Positions 1 through 10,076 of a stretch of DNA of 60,025 nucleotides are shown one piece after another. A model generated the notes under the pieces. That model did not search any database. It was given only the letters and a program-made list of their open reading frames with translations, and was not told the origin of the DNA. Each line of letters begins with the position of its first letter. Position 1 is the first letter of the stretch. Source of the DNA: Chara braunii (lineage: Eukaryota; Streptophyta; Charophyceae; Charales; Characeae); contig BFEA01000063.1 in assembly GCA_003427395.1 (NCBI GenBank), forward strand, positions 3,401,474 through 3,461,498. Direction: 5' to 3'. Made by a program: the position numbers and the translations under genes.

Positions 1-93
1 CACACACACACACACACGCACACACACACACACACTATGACACACACAGACACACACGAAGTCCAGGAGTCGCACACACACGCACGCATGGAG
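1..93. repeat. (CA)n-rich microsatellite at window edge
   Basis: Near-continuous CA dinucleotides with scattered substitutions (CACGCA, CACAGA). The run is cut by the window start, so its full length is unknown. No coding potential. Confidence 0.9.
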
Positions 94-125
94 TCATGAG
101 ATAGTCAAAGGCACAGGCCTACAAT

Positions 126-222
126 CTTCCCCCGAATACAAAGTACGGTCATTATAGCTGAATTTGTGGTAGCTTTCAGTGTCAATACAGCTATAATGAC
201 CGTACGTTGTATTCAAGGGAAG
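126..222. mobile_element. Fold-back MITE, family with CTTCCCCC termini
   Basis: A 97-bp inverted repeat. The left arm (126-160) begins CTTCCCCCGAATACAAAG and pairs with the right arm (188-222), which ends TTGTATTCAAGGGAAG, leaving a 27-bp loop. Size and terminal sequence match the elements at 4960-5050 and 19632-19727, so these are dispersed copies of one family. There is no coding capacity. It would be a non-autonomous DNA transposon of unknown superfamily, because the target duplication is not clear. Confidence 0.65.
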
Positions 223-294
223 AAGGTAGGCAAGGGCATAACTCAAAGAAGAAGAAGAAGAAAGCGAGACTCCAAAGTCTCCTGAACGGACAAC

Positions 295-379
295 TATGCT
301 CAAAAGATATACATGAAGTCCCAGCAAGGCGAGAAGAACTCGTCTGTGAAGGCGACTTCATGTGTACCTTTTGAGCATA
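295..379. mobile_element. Fold-back element, TATGCTCAAAAG termini
   Basis: An 85-bp inverted repeat. The left arm 295-320 (TATGCTCAAAAG...GAAGTC) pairs with the right arm 354-379 (GACTTCATG...GAGCATA) with two mismatches. It lies 70 bp after the previous fold-back but has different ends, so it is probably a second MITE family. Confidence 0.55.
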
Positions 380-463
380 AACTTCACTGCCAATAACGAT
401 GTCGAGGCCGGGGCTTTCGCAGTCTACAGTGTCATGGAAAAGGAACCATCTACCCAGTTTAGC

Positions 464-868
464 TTACAGGGACAGAGCTGAGAGGCCTGCAGGGGACCAA
501 CCCCCTTGAAAGACGTGCAAGAAATTCAAAGACTTAAACCACCAGTAGTACTTGCCCCATACATCGGGGGCGAGCCTGATGCCGTATTCGCGAATCAACT
601 TTCGGGCCTCAGCCTCCGAAGCGAAATGACTGGCAGCGCCAGCCAAAAGGAGGGCGCGACACTGGGCTTCTTTTTGGCGCGCAGGGCATTTTGAGGGTCC
701 GAGAAAAGTGTGTCGGAAGTACTGGTAGTGCCGCAACTTTCGGGGCTCGGCCTCCGGAGCAGAATGACTGGCAGCGCGCTGGCGCCAGCCAAAAGGAGGT
801 CATTCCGCTTCCCTTCTTTTTGGCGCGCATGGCGAAAAAGTGCCTCTGAAGTACTGGTGATTTAAAAC
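464..868 (-). pseudogene. Coding-like fragment with a tandemly duplicated unit
   Basis: Reading -, the stretch encodes a protein-like frame that includes ASHFASEAEARKLIREYGI and ends at 464. About 140 bp upstream (735-868) a second copy of the same unit is recognisable at DNA level (CAGTCATT...GGCCGAG) and in the matching frame, but that frame carries a stop. This suggests a duplicated exon or small repeat protein that has decayed. I do not recognise the family. It could also be a chance frame over a non-coding tandem repeat. Confidence 0.25.
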
Positions 869-879
869 GCCAGTTCACG

Positions 880-1345
880 CCTGCGCACTGTTCAATGTTC
901 ATCGTGGTGTTGCAGTACACAGCAACCGGCCCTGGGGGGTTAGGCACCCAGGTAGCTGCCTCAAAGGGCTGCAAAAACTGAAACTTGCCTGCAGAAGAAA
1001 GCTTGATTCTGCCTAAACCATGGCAACCGGCCGGACGTCAGGACCGGAATCCAGATGGTCCGGTTGTCTGGGTATGGGTCCGGTGTCTGGTCCGGTAGGT
1101 CTGGATTGGGCCCAATTTTGAAAAATTCAAAAAAAAATTTGGGGGGGCCTAGGACGTTTTTGGGTCCTAGGCTGCCCCCAAAAAATGCCCCCGGTATTTT
1201 TTAGCCGTTTCAGGGCCTACCGGACGCGGCCAGACGCTGCCAACAGCTCCCCCTGCTGTTGTACTACACTGGTAGTTCATCGGATGAGGATGAGTCCAAT
1301 TCAGAAAATGAAGCGCTGTCTGCAAAGCACCACAGAACATCAACC

Positions 1346-1384
<39 letters not shown>

Positions 1385-1553
1385 ATGATTTTGGTCAGAT
1401 CTGAGATTCCGCCTTGGATCTCGTCCTGACCAGATCTCTATTTTTTTTTCTTTTATTCTTTTCTTTTTTTTTTCCTGTTCTTACGCAGATCTGAATAACT
1501 TAACAGTTAAAATTTTAAATTTTCCATATGAATATGAAGTATTAGAAAGTCTA
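880..1553. other. Non-genic stretch with GGTCCGG-rich block and (GA)n
   Basis: No supported gene. 1030-1110 is rich in TCCGG/GTCCGG words, like 2510-2690. 1344-1382 is a (GA)n microsatellite, and pyrimidine runs follow at 1438-1475. Confidence 0.6.
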
Positions 1554-1935
1554 AGGGCGTACTCATACAGCGGTGGCAATCTAGCAAAATCTGCTGAATT
1601 TTCTTTCCCATGTTTGCTGAAATAGTACCCCGCCCAGTCACACATGGGTTGCAAATCACAAAGGACACGAGCGGGACTCTCTGGCAATTGCAACATTGCT
1701 GCCTATCATGGTCACAAAGCGCGGATTTTTTTTTAACAATTCCCAAAAGGCTTTGCGATGGCCAAAAGAGAATTTGCCACCACCTCTCGAGGTGGTGGCA
1801 AAATGCCCATCCCCGCAGCCCCCCCAGGCCGCTGACAAATACTACCCCGTTTGCAATTTTGGTGGTCGGAAAACCCTAGTGTGACTCTAACAGCATAGCA
1901 GATTTTGCGATTTAGCAAAAAAAAACGCTAGTGTG
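1554..1935. mobile_element. MITE copy 1, AGGGCGTACTCA terminus
   Basis: Begins AGGGCGTACTCATAC and closely matches the adjacent unit 1936-2306, apart from a short extra segment at about 1850-1870. Its inner end carries AGCAGATTTTGC...AGTGTGAG, the inverse of its start. The outermost bases of the right terminus are missing because the next copy begins there (shared AG at 1936). Non-coding. The internal 20-bp block with CTCGAGGTGGTGGCA forms a small palindrome. Confidence 0.65.
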
Positions 1936-2306
1936 AGGGCGTACTCACACAGCGGTGGCAATCTAGCAAAATCTGCTGAATTTTCTTTCCCGTGTTTGCT
2001 GAGATAGTACCCCGCCCGGTCACACATGGGTTGCAAATCACAAAGGACACGAGCGGGACTCTCTGGCAATTGCAAAATTGCTGCCTATCATGGTCACAAA
2101 GCGCGGAATTTTTTTTTTAACAATTCCCAAAAGGCTTGCGACGGCCAAAAGAGAATTTGCCACCACCTCTCGAGGTGGTGGCAAAATGCCCATCCCCGCG
2201 GCCCCCCAGGCCGCTGACAAATGCTACCCCGTTTCCCTAGTGTGACTCTAACAGCATAGCAGATTTTGCCATTTAGCAAAAAAAACCTCTAGTGTGAGTA
2301 TGCCCT
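1936..2306. mobile_element. MITE copy 2, complete terminal inverted repeats
   Basis: Starts AGGGCGTACTCACAC (1936) and ends AGTGTGAGTATGCCCT (2291-2306), the imperfect inverse. Subterminal blocks ATCTAGCAAAATCTGCT and AGCAGATTTTGCCATTT are also inverted. About 370 bp, no ORF. GAGTATGCCCT is repeated just outside (2307-2317). The same terminal word recurs as isolated ends at 6875-6888, 7026-7037, 17168-17178 and 17273-17281. Confidence 0.7.
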
Positions 2307-2509
2307 GAGTATGCCCTAACTTCAAAGTTCAAAGTTCTGTTTTTTCCTGAGTTTCGTACTCTTTTCTGACGTAACTTGGGATTGGTCTGTCGAGAACTGG
2401 TTTCAAGTGTTGTGTGAGCCTTTGTGGATGTCTGTGACCGTAAGCTGTGGTTTGTACTGCTTATTACTACTGTTTTTTTTTTTGTTTTTGTTTTTTTTTG
2501 TTTGTTTGT

Positions 2510-2706
2510 TTTTTCTCGGTCCGGACATTTTTGTGTCTGGTGTACCAGTCCGGACGATCCGGGTCCTGTCCTGTCTGGTTGTCCGGTGCCTGTCCGGATT
2601 ACCGGACGTCTGGACCAGTCCAGACAAATGTCTGGGCCTCGGTCCACACATGTCCGGGTCTGGGTCCGGGTCTGCGGTTGCCATGGCCTAAACCCTAAAC
2701 CCTAAC
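2510..2706. repeat. TCCGG-rich low-complexity block ending in telomere-type motif
   Basis: 2510-2680 is a dense field of GTCCGG/TCTGG words, similar to 1030-1110. It ends at 2688-2706 in CCTAAACCCTAAACCCTAA, two to three units of the plant telomere repeat (CCCTAAA). This is too short for a telomere, so it is an interstitial motif. Confidence 0.6.
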
Positions 2707-3059
2707 TCCAGGCAGCGGAACCTACCGGTAGTGTTCCACCCATAAACTGCGGCGCTCACTCCTGACCTCTCTCTTACCCTCTTTCTGCTGCCCTCATACT
2801 GCACAGAAATAACCAAGCGCCCAGGTATCTGCTCCCAGCCTTCGTCAAAAAAAATAAAAAATATATTGAAAAAAAACGGAATGTGAAAACTCCGGCGGCC
2901 GTCATTGGGGTGTGGTGGAACACCGCACATTCCCAAAAAAAAAAAAAAAAAAAAAAAAAACAACTCACATTTTCAATTTCGAGTATTGTGAAGTGGTATA
3001 GGAATCGTTCTGCTGTGCTTACCGTCTTCCGTCGTATAGAGCCTGTGGTGCTCTTTATG
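2707..3059. other. No gene seen
   Basis: Non-genic. Contains a poly-A run at 2934-2960. Frames crossing it are artefacts of homopolymers. Confidence 0.5.
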
Positions 3060-3285
3060 TACAGAGACGCCTTTGTTTTTTTCCCTGTGAAATTCTCTCA
3101 CCAAAGGGGTCGCAAGTTGAGGTGGGGGCAAAACCCGCGGAATGTTACCTTTGTTTTTTTCCCTGTGAAATTCTCTCGCCAAAAGGGTCGCAAGTTGAGG
3201 TGGGGGCAAAAACCCCGCGAAACATTCCTTGTTAACGGAGACACCTTTGTTTTTTCCCCTGTGAAATTCTTTCGCCTACCTGCTC
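3060..3285. repeat. Three imperfect ~80-bp tandem repeats
   Basis: The block CCTTTGTTTTTTTCCCTGTG plus AAATTCTCTCxCCAAAxGGGTCGCAAGTTGAGGTGGGGGCAAAA occurs at about 3068-3150 and 3150-3232, with a partial third copy at about 3244-3278. Repeat-derived frames here are not genes. Confidence 0.75.
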
Positions 3286-4570
3286 CTAAGGCCGACCCCT
3301 CCAAACATACCTACCTCTCACGGTGGAAGGGGTATTGCTCGTTGCCCCTCGCCCCAGTGGTTAAGAGGCCCTTAAGGGTGCAGAGTTGGGGCCGCCAAAG
3401 GGGGTGCCGCTACCTCAAAGACCGAGCCCCCAAAGACCGAGCACTTTGGCAGTCATCGAGTAACTGCGCCTCCCTTTTCATTGTCCCCCACCCCCCATCG
3501 AGTAGCAAGACAACTGTTATGACCCTGGCCAATTTCGAGATACACATCCACTGGAAAGTACAATGCCATCCAATTGCGGAAAGAAATGAATGAACTTGAG
3601 AGGAGAGAGAGGAGTAGAAGAAGAAGAAGAAGAAGATGTACACCAGCAAAGACAATGACAAGGCTCTTCTTCTTCGCCCAACAATCCCCTCCTCCTTATC
3701 TCCCCCTCCTCTTATTCATAAGAAATAATAATACAATGTTGAATGACTGGTCCAGAATCAATGTCCGAGTCCCTCTTCTACTGCAGGTATCACTCAAGGT
3801 CCACCATAGCCATGGCCGCCTCTCCCACTCTCATAGGCCGAGGCTATGGCGGACTACTAGGCCTTGCTCCGATGCCCAAAGGACAACACAAAGCAGCTAT
3901 GGCTGCTCGGACTTAGGCCGCCATGCCCAACCCTGCCCTGAAGCTTCTTGGTGTGGCTCCTCCCGGTTGGGGACTCCTTGCTGCAGGGCCCACCAAGGTG
4001 ATGAAGATGGCTGCCACCATAGCCAGGTAAGTACCCCTGGCGCTCCTCCCCCTTCCTTCCTTCTTCCTCCTTCCTCCCTCTCGTCCTTCTTCTTCCTCCC
4101 CAGCAGCGCTGCTCCAGCTTAGCGCTGCTCCATCCAGCGCTCCACCAGTGTGTCGCCAAACTTGCACACCGAAAAAGAGGCCGGGTCTTCCGCCCGGCCG
4201 GAAGATATAGCGGCCTGCTTTGCCTCTCAGGCGGTGACTTCCAGGCCGCTGGCCTTCCCAAGCAACCGGTACCTCCTCCTCTTTTGGAGGGAACATCACT
4301 GCAGACTCTGATATTTCAGGCCCTAGACTCAGACTGGTACCCGCTAGACCTAGCCTACACTACCAGCCTCTAAATATGCCACTTTTGTCTTCTTCTGCTC
4401 GGCCTCCGGCATGCTGGGTGCAGTACCGGCCTACCCACTACTTGAGTGCTTTTTCCCCGCTGCGACCCTTCAAAGCCACGGCCACAGGTAAGTACCGGCC
4501 CTGAGGGCCCAACGAAAAATCGGTTGCCACATCTCTTGCTGCAGTCAATGGTCAGCGACTACGTGGCGTC
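3286..4570. other. No supported gene; pyrimidine-rich and simple-sequence tracts
   Basis: An AAG run at 3615-3637 and TTCCTCC-rich tracts at 4045-4105. Overlapping frames on both strands lack recognisable domains. I see no RNA gene. Confidence 0.5.
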
Positions 4571-4574
4571 ACGT

Positions 4575-4862
4575 GTGATCTCTGACGTGGAGTTTCTTTT
4601 TTCGTCCAGTTACACTACAAAAATCTGACGTGGAGTTTCCTTTTTTGTCCAGAGACGACGTGGAGTTCCTTTTTTCTTTTTTCTTTTTTTCTTTTTTTCC
4701 TTGTTTTTTTTTTTGGTGGAGGTGGCCAGGTCCACTATCAAAATCTGACGTGGATTTTCCTTTTTCGTCCAGGAACACTAGAAAAATCTGACGTGGCGTT
4801 TCTTTTTTTCGTCCAGGTACACTAGAAAAATCTGACGTGGAGTTTCTTTTTTCGTTGCAGTC
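4575..4862. repeat. Degenerate tandem array, TCTGACGTGGAGTTTC unit
   Basis: The motif TCTGACGTGGAGTTTCxTTT followed by TTCGTCCAGxxACACTAxAAAAA recurs about six times (near 4580, 4625, 4655, 4745, 4788, 4833) at 40-70-bp spacing, interrupted by a T-rich block at 4670-4715. Confidence 0.75.
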
Positions 4863-4959
4863 AACGGCCAGCGATGACGTGGCGCCCCACGACATCTCTG
4901 ACCATTGCTCCCCGTAGTCCGTACTCTCTCTATCCGCGCCCTACCGTCGTCCGTCGTTG

Positions 4960-5050
4960 CCCGAACATAACGCACCCCCTGAAAATGAACGTATCCAAGC
5001 AATGTTTCCCGCCCGATACACTCAACGTAAGGGTGCGTTCTGTTCGGGGG
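4960..5050. mobile_element. Fold-back MITE, same family as 126-222 and 19632-19727
   Basis: The left terminus CCCGAACATAACGCACCC (4960-4977) is the inverse of the right terminus GGGTGCGTTCTGTTCGGG (about 5031-5048). The interior (GAAAATGAACGTATCCAAGC...) is homologous to the interior of 19632-19727 and, inverted, to 16032-16075. Confidence 0.65.
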
Positions 5051-5281
5051 AACACGGTATCTCTCGGTTGACCGGAAGTTTTCCCGCCGATTCTTTAGCG
5101 TTGACATCAACATGTCAACAGCTGTTACCCGCCCTTTTTCCGCTGACTTTCGCGCCGTAAACCAAAACACACACTCCCGATTTCCTCCCCCCCCCATAGA
5201 ATTGTTCCCTTTTTTTTCTTTTTATTTTTGTCCTTTTCCCTCCCCTTTATAGCTTCTAGTGATTTCCCTCTTGCAGAGCAT

Positions 5282-5310
5282 CATTTCTCGATTTATGCGT
5301 GTCATCCTTC
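5282..5310 (-). pseudogene. U6 snRNA 3'-end fragment
   Basis: CATTTCTCGATTTATGCGTG followed by TCATCCTT is the reverse complement of the U6 segment AAGGATGACACGCATAAATCGAGAAATG. Homology stops abruptly at 5310. About 29 nt; no promoter or terminator. Confidence 0.7.
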
Positions 5311-5782
5311 ATCAACCCATCATTTTTTTACATATATTTTTTATTATTTATTTATTTTTAACCCATCATTTCAAATTGCGACCTGTCAGAAAAAAGAATA
5401 ATTTCAATTTTTCAATCGACGCTCGAGTCTTGGCTAATTGATCTGCCAACACAAGAAAAGTGTTCTGGGTGTGCAAGACGATTTTCTCTTTTTGTTTTCT
5501 TCTTTAGGGGGAGCGGGATGGGGAGTTTAGAGGGGGCGGGGGAACACTAAATTCAGCCCCCGCGCTTGCAACGATGCAAAGGGAAACATAGCCAATACCA
5601 GCCGTAGCCCGCTTCAGTTTGAGAACGGCTAACCTAGCCCCTTATGGATGAACATGGACGTGCACAAGAACAAGTGCACAATCTGAACCTGGAAGTATTT
5701 ACATACATTCTCACCAGATGCACTCCAGCAGAGCCGCCCGAGAGACTTACACTCAAGAACGATACTTCACACTCCTGGCGAG

Positions 5783-5788
<6 letters not shown>
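5311..5788. other. No gene seen
   Basis: AT-rich, then GC-mixed sequence without a supported ORF. The frame starting near 5644 runs straight into a microsatellite and is not credible. Confidence 0.5.
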
Positions 5789-5834
<46 letters not shown>

Positions 5835-5879
5835 TCTCACACACACACACACACACACACACACAGTCTCTCACACACA

Positions 5880-5939
<60 letters not shown>

Positions 5940-5981
5940 GAGGAGGAGAAGAAGAAGAAGAAGAAGAAGAAGAAGAAGAGC
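5789..5981. repeat. Compound microsatellite (GA)n-(CA)n-(GA)n-(AAG)n
   Basis: (GA)n 5789-5833, (CA)n about 5837-5866, (GA)n 5884-5934, then AGG/AAG triplets to 5981. On either strand this reads as RE/SL/KK repeats, which explains several spurious frames. Confidence 0.95.
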
Positions 5982-6479
5982 TGATCAAGACACAGTCGAG
6001 CGCTGAATTAAGGAACGCATGAGGTTGAGCGCACGGCCCGCGTGTCCCTCACGCACTCATTTTTCGAAAAGGTACAAACCACTTTGAAATCAAGCTCAGA
6101 AGCAGAAAGGAATGTGATATACATATTTATGTATTTTTATTGTCGCAGTGTGTATCGGAGCGCAAAGGCGGAAAAAGACAAAACAGGGAACGGAAAAGAA
6201 GTAAGAAAGGAAAGAGGCCCGCCTGTTCATCATCACCTCTTACGTACAAGGCCAGCCACGTGGATGACAGGTTGCTGCACCGGCTGCCCCCATCCCCGTG
6301 TGTCACAAGGAATACACACAGAATATTTCTGAGGGGTTATCGGTTCATGTCATTTGTAGACGGAATCTGGCCTACTTCCCTGCCAGGTACATCCTGGATG
6401 GTCGCAATGTGGTTCAGCCCTACCATTTTCCCTTGACGTATTCATAAACAATCGACATCTGCGAATACACCGACGTAAC

Positions 6480-7095
6480 GGTATACATGACAAGAACTCG
6501 CCTGACCCAAATCGCGCCCAGGTGAGGTAACCGAACTTAGGAAGTGCGAATGCGAGCACGACCCACGCCCTCTCGTCGGATGCACCTGACCCGAATATCG
6601 GCCAGGTACAACAGGGCTCTAAGCAGAACACGAATTGGCACACTCTGCAAGGACGAGCATCGCACCGTCTTCGATGCACCTAACCGCTAGATTACGTCGA
6701 GCAATGACCAGATACAACGCATCTGGCTAATGTCAGCTCAGGCTCGTTAGCCCAAGGCCCATTTCTCTGGCCATACACCCACTGGCACTTTCCTTCATGT
6801 ATCTGACCGCAAATACGGCTGGACGTGGATGCATGTGGCTGCAATTACGTCCAAAGCTTCGTTAAAAAAAACATGTGAGAACGCCCTCGCGTTGTGATTT
6901 GGGTACAAGAGACTCGAACGTGGGTTCAAGTCATTCCTGTTTTTCTTTTTTGACCGCAATTACGGCCGGACGTGGATGCATCTGACTCCACTCACGTCCA
7001 GAGCTGAGTTAAAAAAAACAAAAGTTGTGAGTACGCCCTCAGGCTGTAATCCGGGCTAAGGAGATCCGGAGTCAGGCCCCGCTTGTTGAAATTCC
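6480..7095. repeat. Repeat field with degenerate MITE ends
   Basis: Related blocks GACCGCAAATACGGCTGGAC (6807-) and GACCGCAATTACGGCCGGAC (6951-), each followed by GTGGATGCAT, then TTAAAAAAAACA and a terminal GTGAGxACGCCCT (6876-6888, 7025-7037). They look like two tandem, partial copies of an element sharing termini with the 1554-2306 MITEs. No gene. Confidence 0.5.
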
Positions 7096-7951
7096 TCAGT
7101 TCTGGCCGTCGATATGTACAACCTACGGTCACACATGAAGGCTACGTGTAAATTGAAATTCTTGTTTTTTTTTTTTTTTTTTTTTCATAGCGAAATTGCA
7201 TCCGTACCCCACTTAACGATGGGCATAACCGCGATATACCCAGTCGAGCGCCCAACTTGCATCTATACCCAGACCCTGCTCAAGTCAGCCCGGGTGTGGT
7301 CCCATTAGCAGTAGGATAGGAGTTTGGCCGATCCAGTGTGACACGGAGTGGCAGCGGGATGACAGGTTCATTACGAATTTCTGGGGTGAGAAAACAGGAG
7401 GAAGGCAAAAAAAAAAAGAAAAAAAAAAGGGGCCCCATAGATCAAGAAATGGTCCAAAGAAAACGGGCGCCGCTTGGACAGCGCTAACGCGCGGTTCCCT
7501 GCGGTACCAAGGTTTCATTTTCGGTATTCTAAAGGGTACCGCAGCTGCCGCTCCACCCCATAGCGAAGCTATGGAGGTTAGGGTTGGGTACGCCGCCTTC
7601 ACACTGAAGCGCAAACAGCCTTACAGGCTGGGTGGAACCCGACCATGAGCGGCCCGTAGGAATCCTCTGGGACCTTTTGAAGGAAGACGTTTCGAGGGCA
7701 ACTGGCAAAAGGTTAACGCCGGAGGAGCCGGAGTTTCTCGCCCTTCGAAGGTAACTCGGTTGTAAGCGACNACCCAAGCCAAGGTGCTATGNATCGTTGA
7801 GGAAAACTGGAGGTATAACGATCCTGTCCCCGTCCCCGTTTTTGTGGTGGTGGAATAGTGGTGGTTACTTATTCCAGTAATAGTGGCCTCTAACCTAAGT
7901 AAGTTAAAGTGGAAGGTCATTCTCTTTGTTGTCTGACGTGCTATTATCAGT
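7096..7951. other. Upstream flank / possible 5' region of the LINE
   Basis: No ORF supported. A T-run at 7165-7185 and A-rich tract at 7407-7429. Part of 7430-7951 probably is the LINE 5' UTR, but I cannot place the 5' end because no target-site duplication is evident. Two isolated n bases (7771, 7792). Confidence 0.4.
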
Positions 7952-9817
7952 ATGGCGGCCCCAGCCAAAGTCTATTTGAGAGAAGAAAAAGAGCAAATTA
8001 ACTCACTATTTGAGGCGTGTTTCAGGGATGGCATCTTACCCTCCGGTCTGGATATCGGAGTGGTTGAGTTAGGGGATGATTTTGCTCGATTTGATCTGAA
8101 TGAGAATTTTTCAGAATTGAACCTAACATGGTTACGTGAGCATGCAATCACCATCCTGTTTCAGGAAAGAGCCTCGATCTCATCGAATGACACCAAGAAG
8201 AAACTTGTAAGATCATATGAGGATTCTTGGTATGACGCTGGGCTGATTCCTGATTCTGTGAAACGGGGCCATTACCAGAATGAAGGCAAAAACCTGGCCT
8301 CATTCGTCTCGTCACAGTCAACGGTTATTGAATGGCTCAAAACGAAGAAGGAAGACTTCTTGGATTTGGGGGGCAAGACGTACAAACTCACTTTTCTACC
8401 CTGGATGACGCTGCTTGAGATGAAAGAGTTCAAAGAGGTTGACTCTAAAGTTTGCTGGATTCGATGTCCTAGAGTGCCCTTTCAGCTTTTTGCAGCTCTT
8501 CAGACTGCGGTAGAGAAATCCTTTGGCGCAGTGCTAAAAGTACACCCATTTGAGGAATATGAAGAGGAACCTGAGCTCGGTACAGTGCGCTTTGACCTGG
8601 AATTTAATGCCCGTAAATTAGTTAAACCTCGACTCCTGGTGGGCATTCCTCGTCAGGGGACATATTACTTCGAGGTTATTTCGGCAGCTACGCCATGGTG
8701 TGCCACATGTCGTACTAATTATCATACGAAAAAGGACGCCTGCTGTCCGGCTTATGAAGACCCTGATCCCTTTACGACACAAACGAGGCTGAAAGTGTAT
8801 CTGACGGACCCACCCTTTTCAGGTTTTGTACCGCTAGGGGAGGATCCGCCGGTTACCGGTTTCAGACGATTTACTGCTCGAAAACAACCAGTGAATCAGA
8901 AGACCCCGGAAGGTAAACCAGACCCTTCTGTTAAGAAGGGTAATCCAACCTCCCGGTCTTCTTCTCACCACGGTTCAGGAAGTCAAAAAGGATCAAAGAA
9001 GAATGACCCGGTGAAGTCACGGAGCAGTAACTCGATGGAGAGCCTTCAAAAGTCTCAAGGGTCGGGTACCAGTCACAACTCGGCCTCGATGCATCACTCG
9101 GGATCGGGAGGAAGATTAACCCCTGGTTCAGGTAAGGGAACGGAACACACCCCCACTCAAAAGAACGCGGTAAACGGGGATGCGAAAGAAGAAGAGGAAC
9201 AAAACGGCAGAAGGAGTGTGGAACGTAATGCCCTGGTTCAGGCGGTAGACGCCGTTATCAGCAAGGGCAAAGCAAAGAATAAAAGGAGTTCGCACTCGCC
9301 CTTCAAAAGATCCAAAACCTTGGACGTTGTGGAGGATAGTAGAGATGGAGGAGATGGCAAATGTTACATTTATGAGTCAGATTCGGAATCTAGCAGGGAG
9401 TCTTTAATTAACAGAGACTCGGGGAATAGGAAAGTGGGTCATTACATTGCATTGAAGGAAGCACAACCCCTTCCTACCTTAGGGCGGGAGGATAAGGACA
9501 TCCCAAAAATCCTGATCCCCCTATTGTGTGCTAATTCTGACAAGGGAATGATGGTCCTTGCGTCTCAGACGAATAATGGATCGCTGGAATTGGCTACAAC
9601 AGCAGCAGACGCACCACTTACAGGCAATATTATTATGAAGAAAGTGGCCAAAATTATTCCAGAAGGACTGAAAACTCGCCTAATCTCCCAGTCTCGGGTG
9701 GAAGGGCAAACTGTGGAAACATTTACAGGGAAGAAGGCACGGTTTTACTATGCTCTGATGGAAGTACAAATGAGTGATGAAACGAACAGCATCATTGCAA
9801 GGCAAAATCGCAGCTGA
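7952..9817 (+). CDS. LINE ORF1 protein (RNA-binding, zinc knuckle)
   Basis: An uninterrupted 621-residue ORF starting ATG at 7952. LINE ORF1 proteins bind the element RNA to form the ribonucleoprotein particle. Residues about 140-240 (FLPWMTLLEMKEF ... WIRCPRVPFQLF) resemble the DUF4283-type region typical of plant LINE ORF1. This is followed at about 250-264 by a zinc-knuckle-like motif CX2CX4HX5C (CATCRTNYHTKKDAC), one residue longer than the usual CX4C ending. The C-terminal half (about 300-480) is Ser/Gly/Lys-rich and probably disordered. ORF2 follows after about 260 bp. The family call is from motif order, not alignment. Confidence 0.75.
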   Translation: MAAPAKVYLREEKEQINSLFEACFRDGILPSGLDIGVVELGDDFARFDLNENFSELNLTWLREHAITILFQERASISSNDTKKKLVRSYEDSWYDAGLIPDSVKRGHYQNEGKNLASFVSSQSTVIEWLKTKKEDFLDLGGKTYKLTFLPWMTLLEMKEFKEVDSKVCWIRCPRVPFQLFAALQTAVEKSFGAVLKVHPFEEYEEEPELGTVRFDLEFNARKLVKPRLLVGIPRQGTYYFEVISAATPWCATCRTNYHTKKDACCPAYEDPDPFTTQTRLKVYLTDPPFSGFVPLGEDPPVTGFRRFTARKQPVNQKTPEGKPDPSVKKGNPTSRSSSHHGSGSQKGSKKNDPVKSRSSNSMESLQKSQGSGTSHNSASMHHSGSGGRLTPGSGKGTEHTPTQKNAVNGDAKEEEEQNGRRSVERNALVQAVDAVISKGKAKNKRSSHSPFKRSKTLDVVEDSRDGGDGKCYIYESDSESSRESLINRDSGNRKVGHYIALKEAQPLPTLGREDKDIPKILIPLLCANSDKGMMVLASQTNNGSLELATTAADAPLTGNIIMKKVAKIIPEGLKTRLISQSRVEGQTVETFTGKKARFYYALMEVQMSDETNSIIARQNRS

Positions 9818-10076
9818 TTTCCCCTTGCTTCTTTGTCCTCCCCACTTAATGAAGATCTGCAGGGCATCCGGGTGATCCCGGGGGTCTCGGCGGCAGTAAT
9901 TGCTAAGTGGCTGATGACGTCGGCACAAAGGGATTTAATCCTTACACCTTAAATTCTCCCCTTGCTCCAAGTCCCGTGGGAAAAAACTTCAAGAGGAGAG
10001 GACAGTCGACGCAGGAAGCAACCACAGGGACTGCGAGGAGAAGGATCTGGCAACGGCATCCAATTGGTAGTCGGTC

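Noticed and set aside
2688-2706. Chromosome end
   Set aside because: Only two to three CCCTAAA units with ordinary sequence on both sides.
5644-6006. ORFs of RE/TH/KK repeats
   Set aside because: Pure translations of the compound microsatellite.
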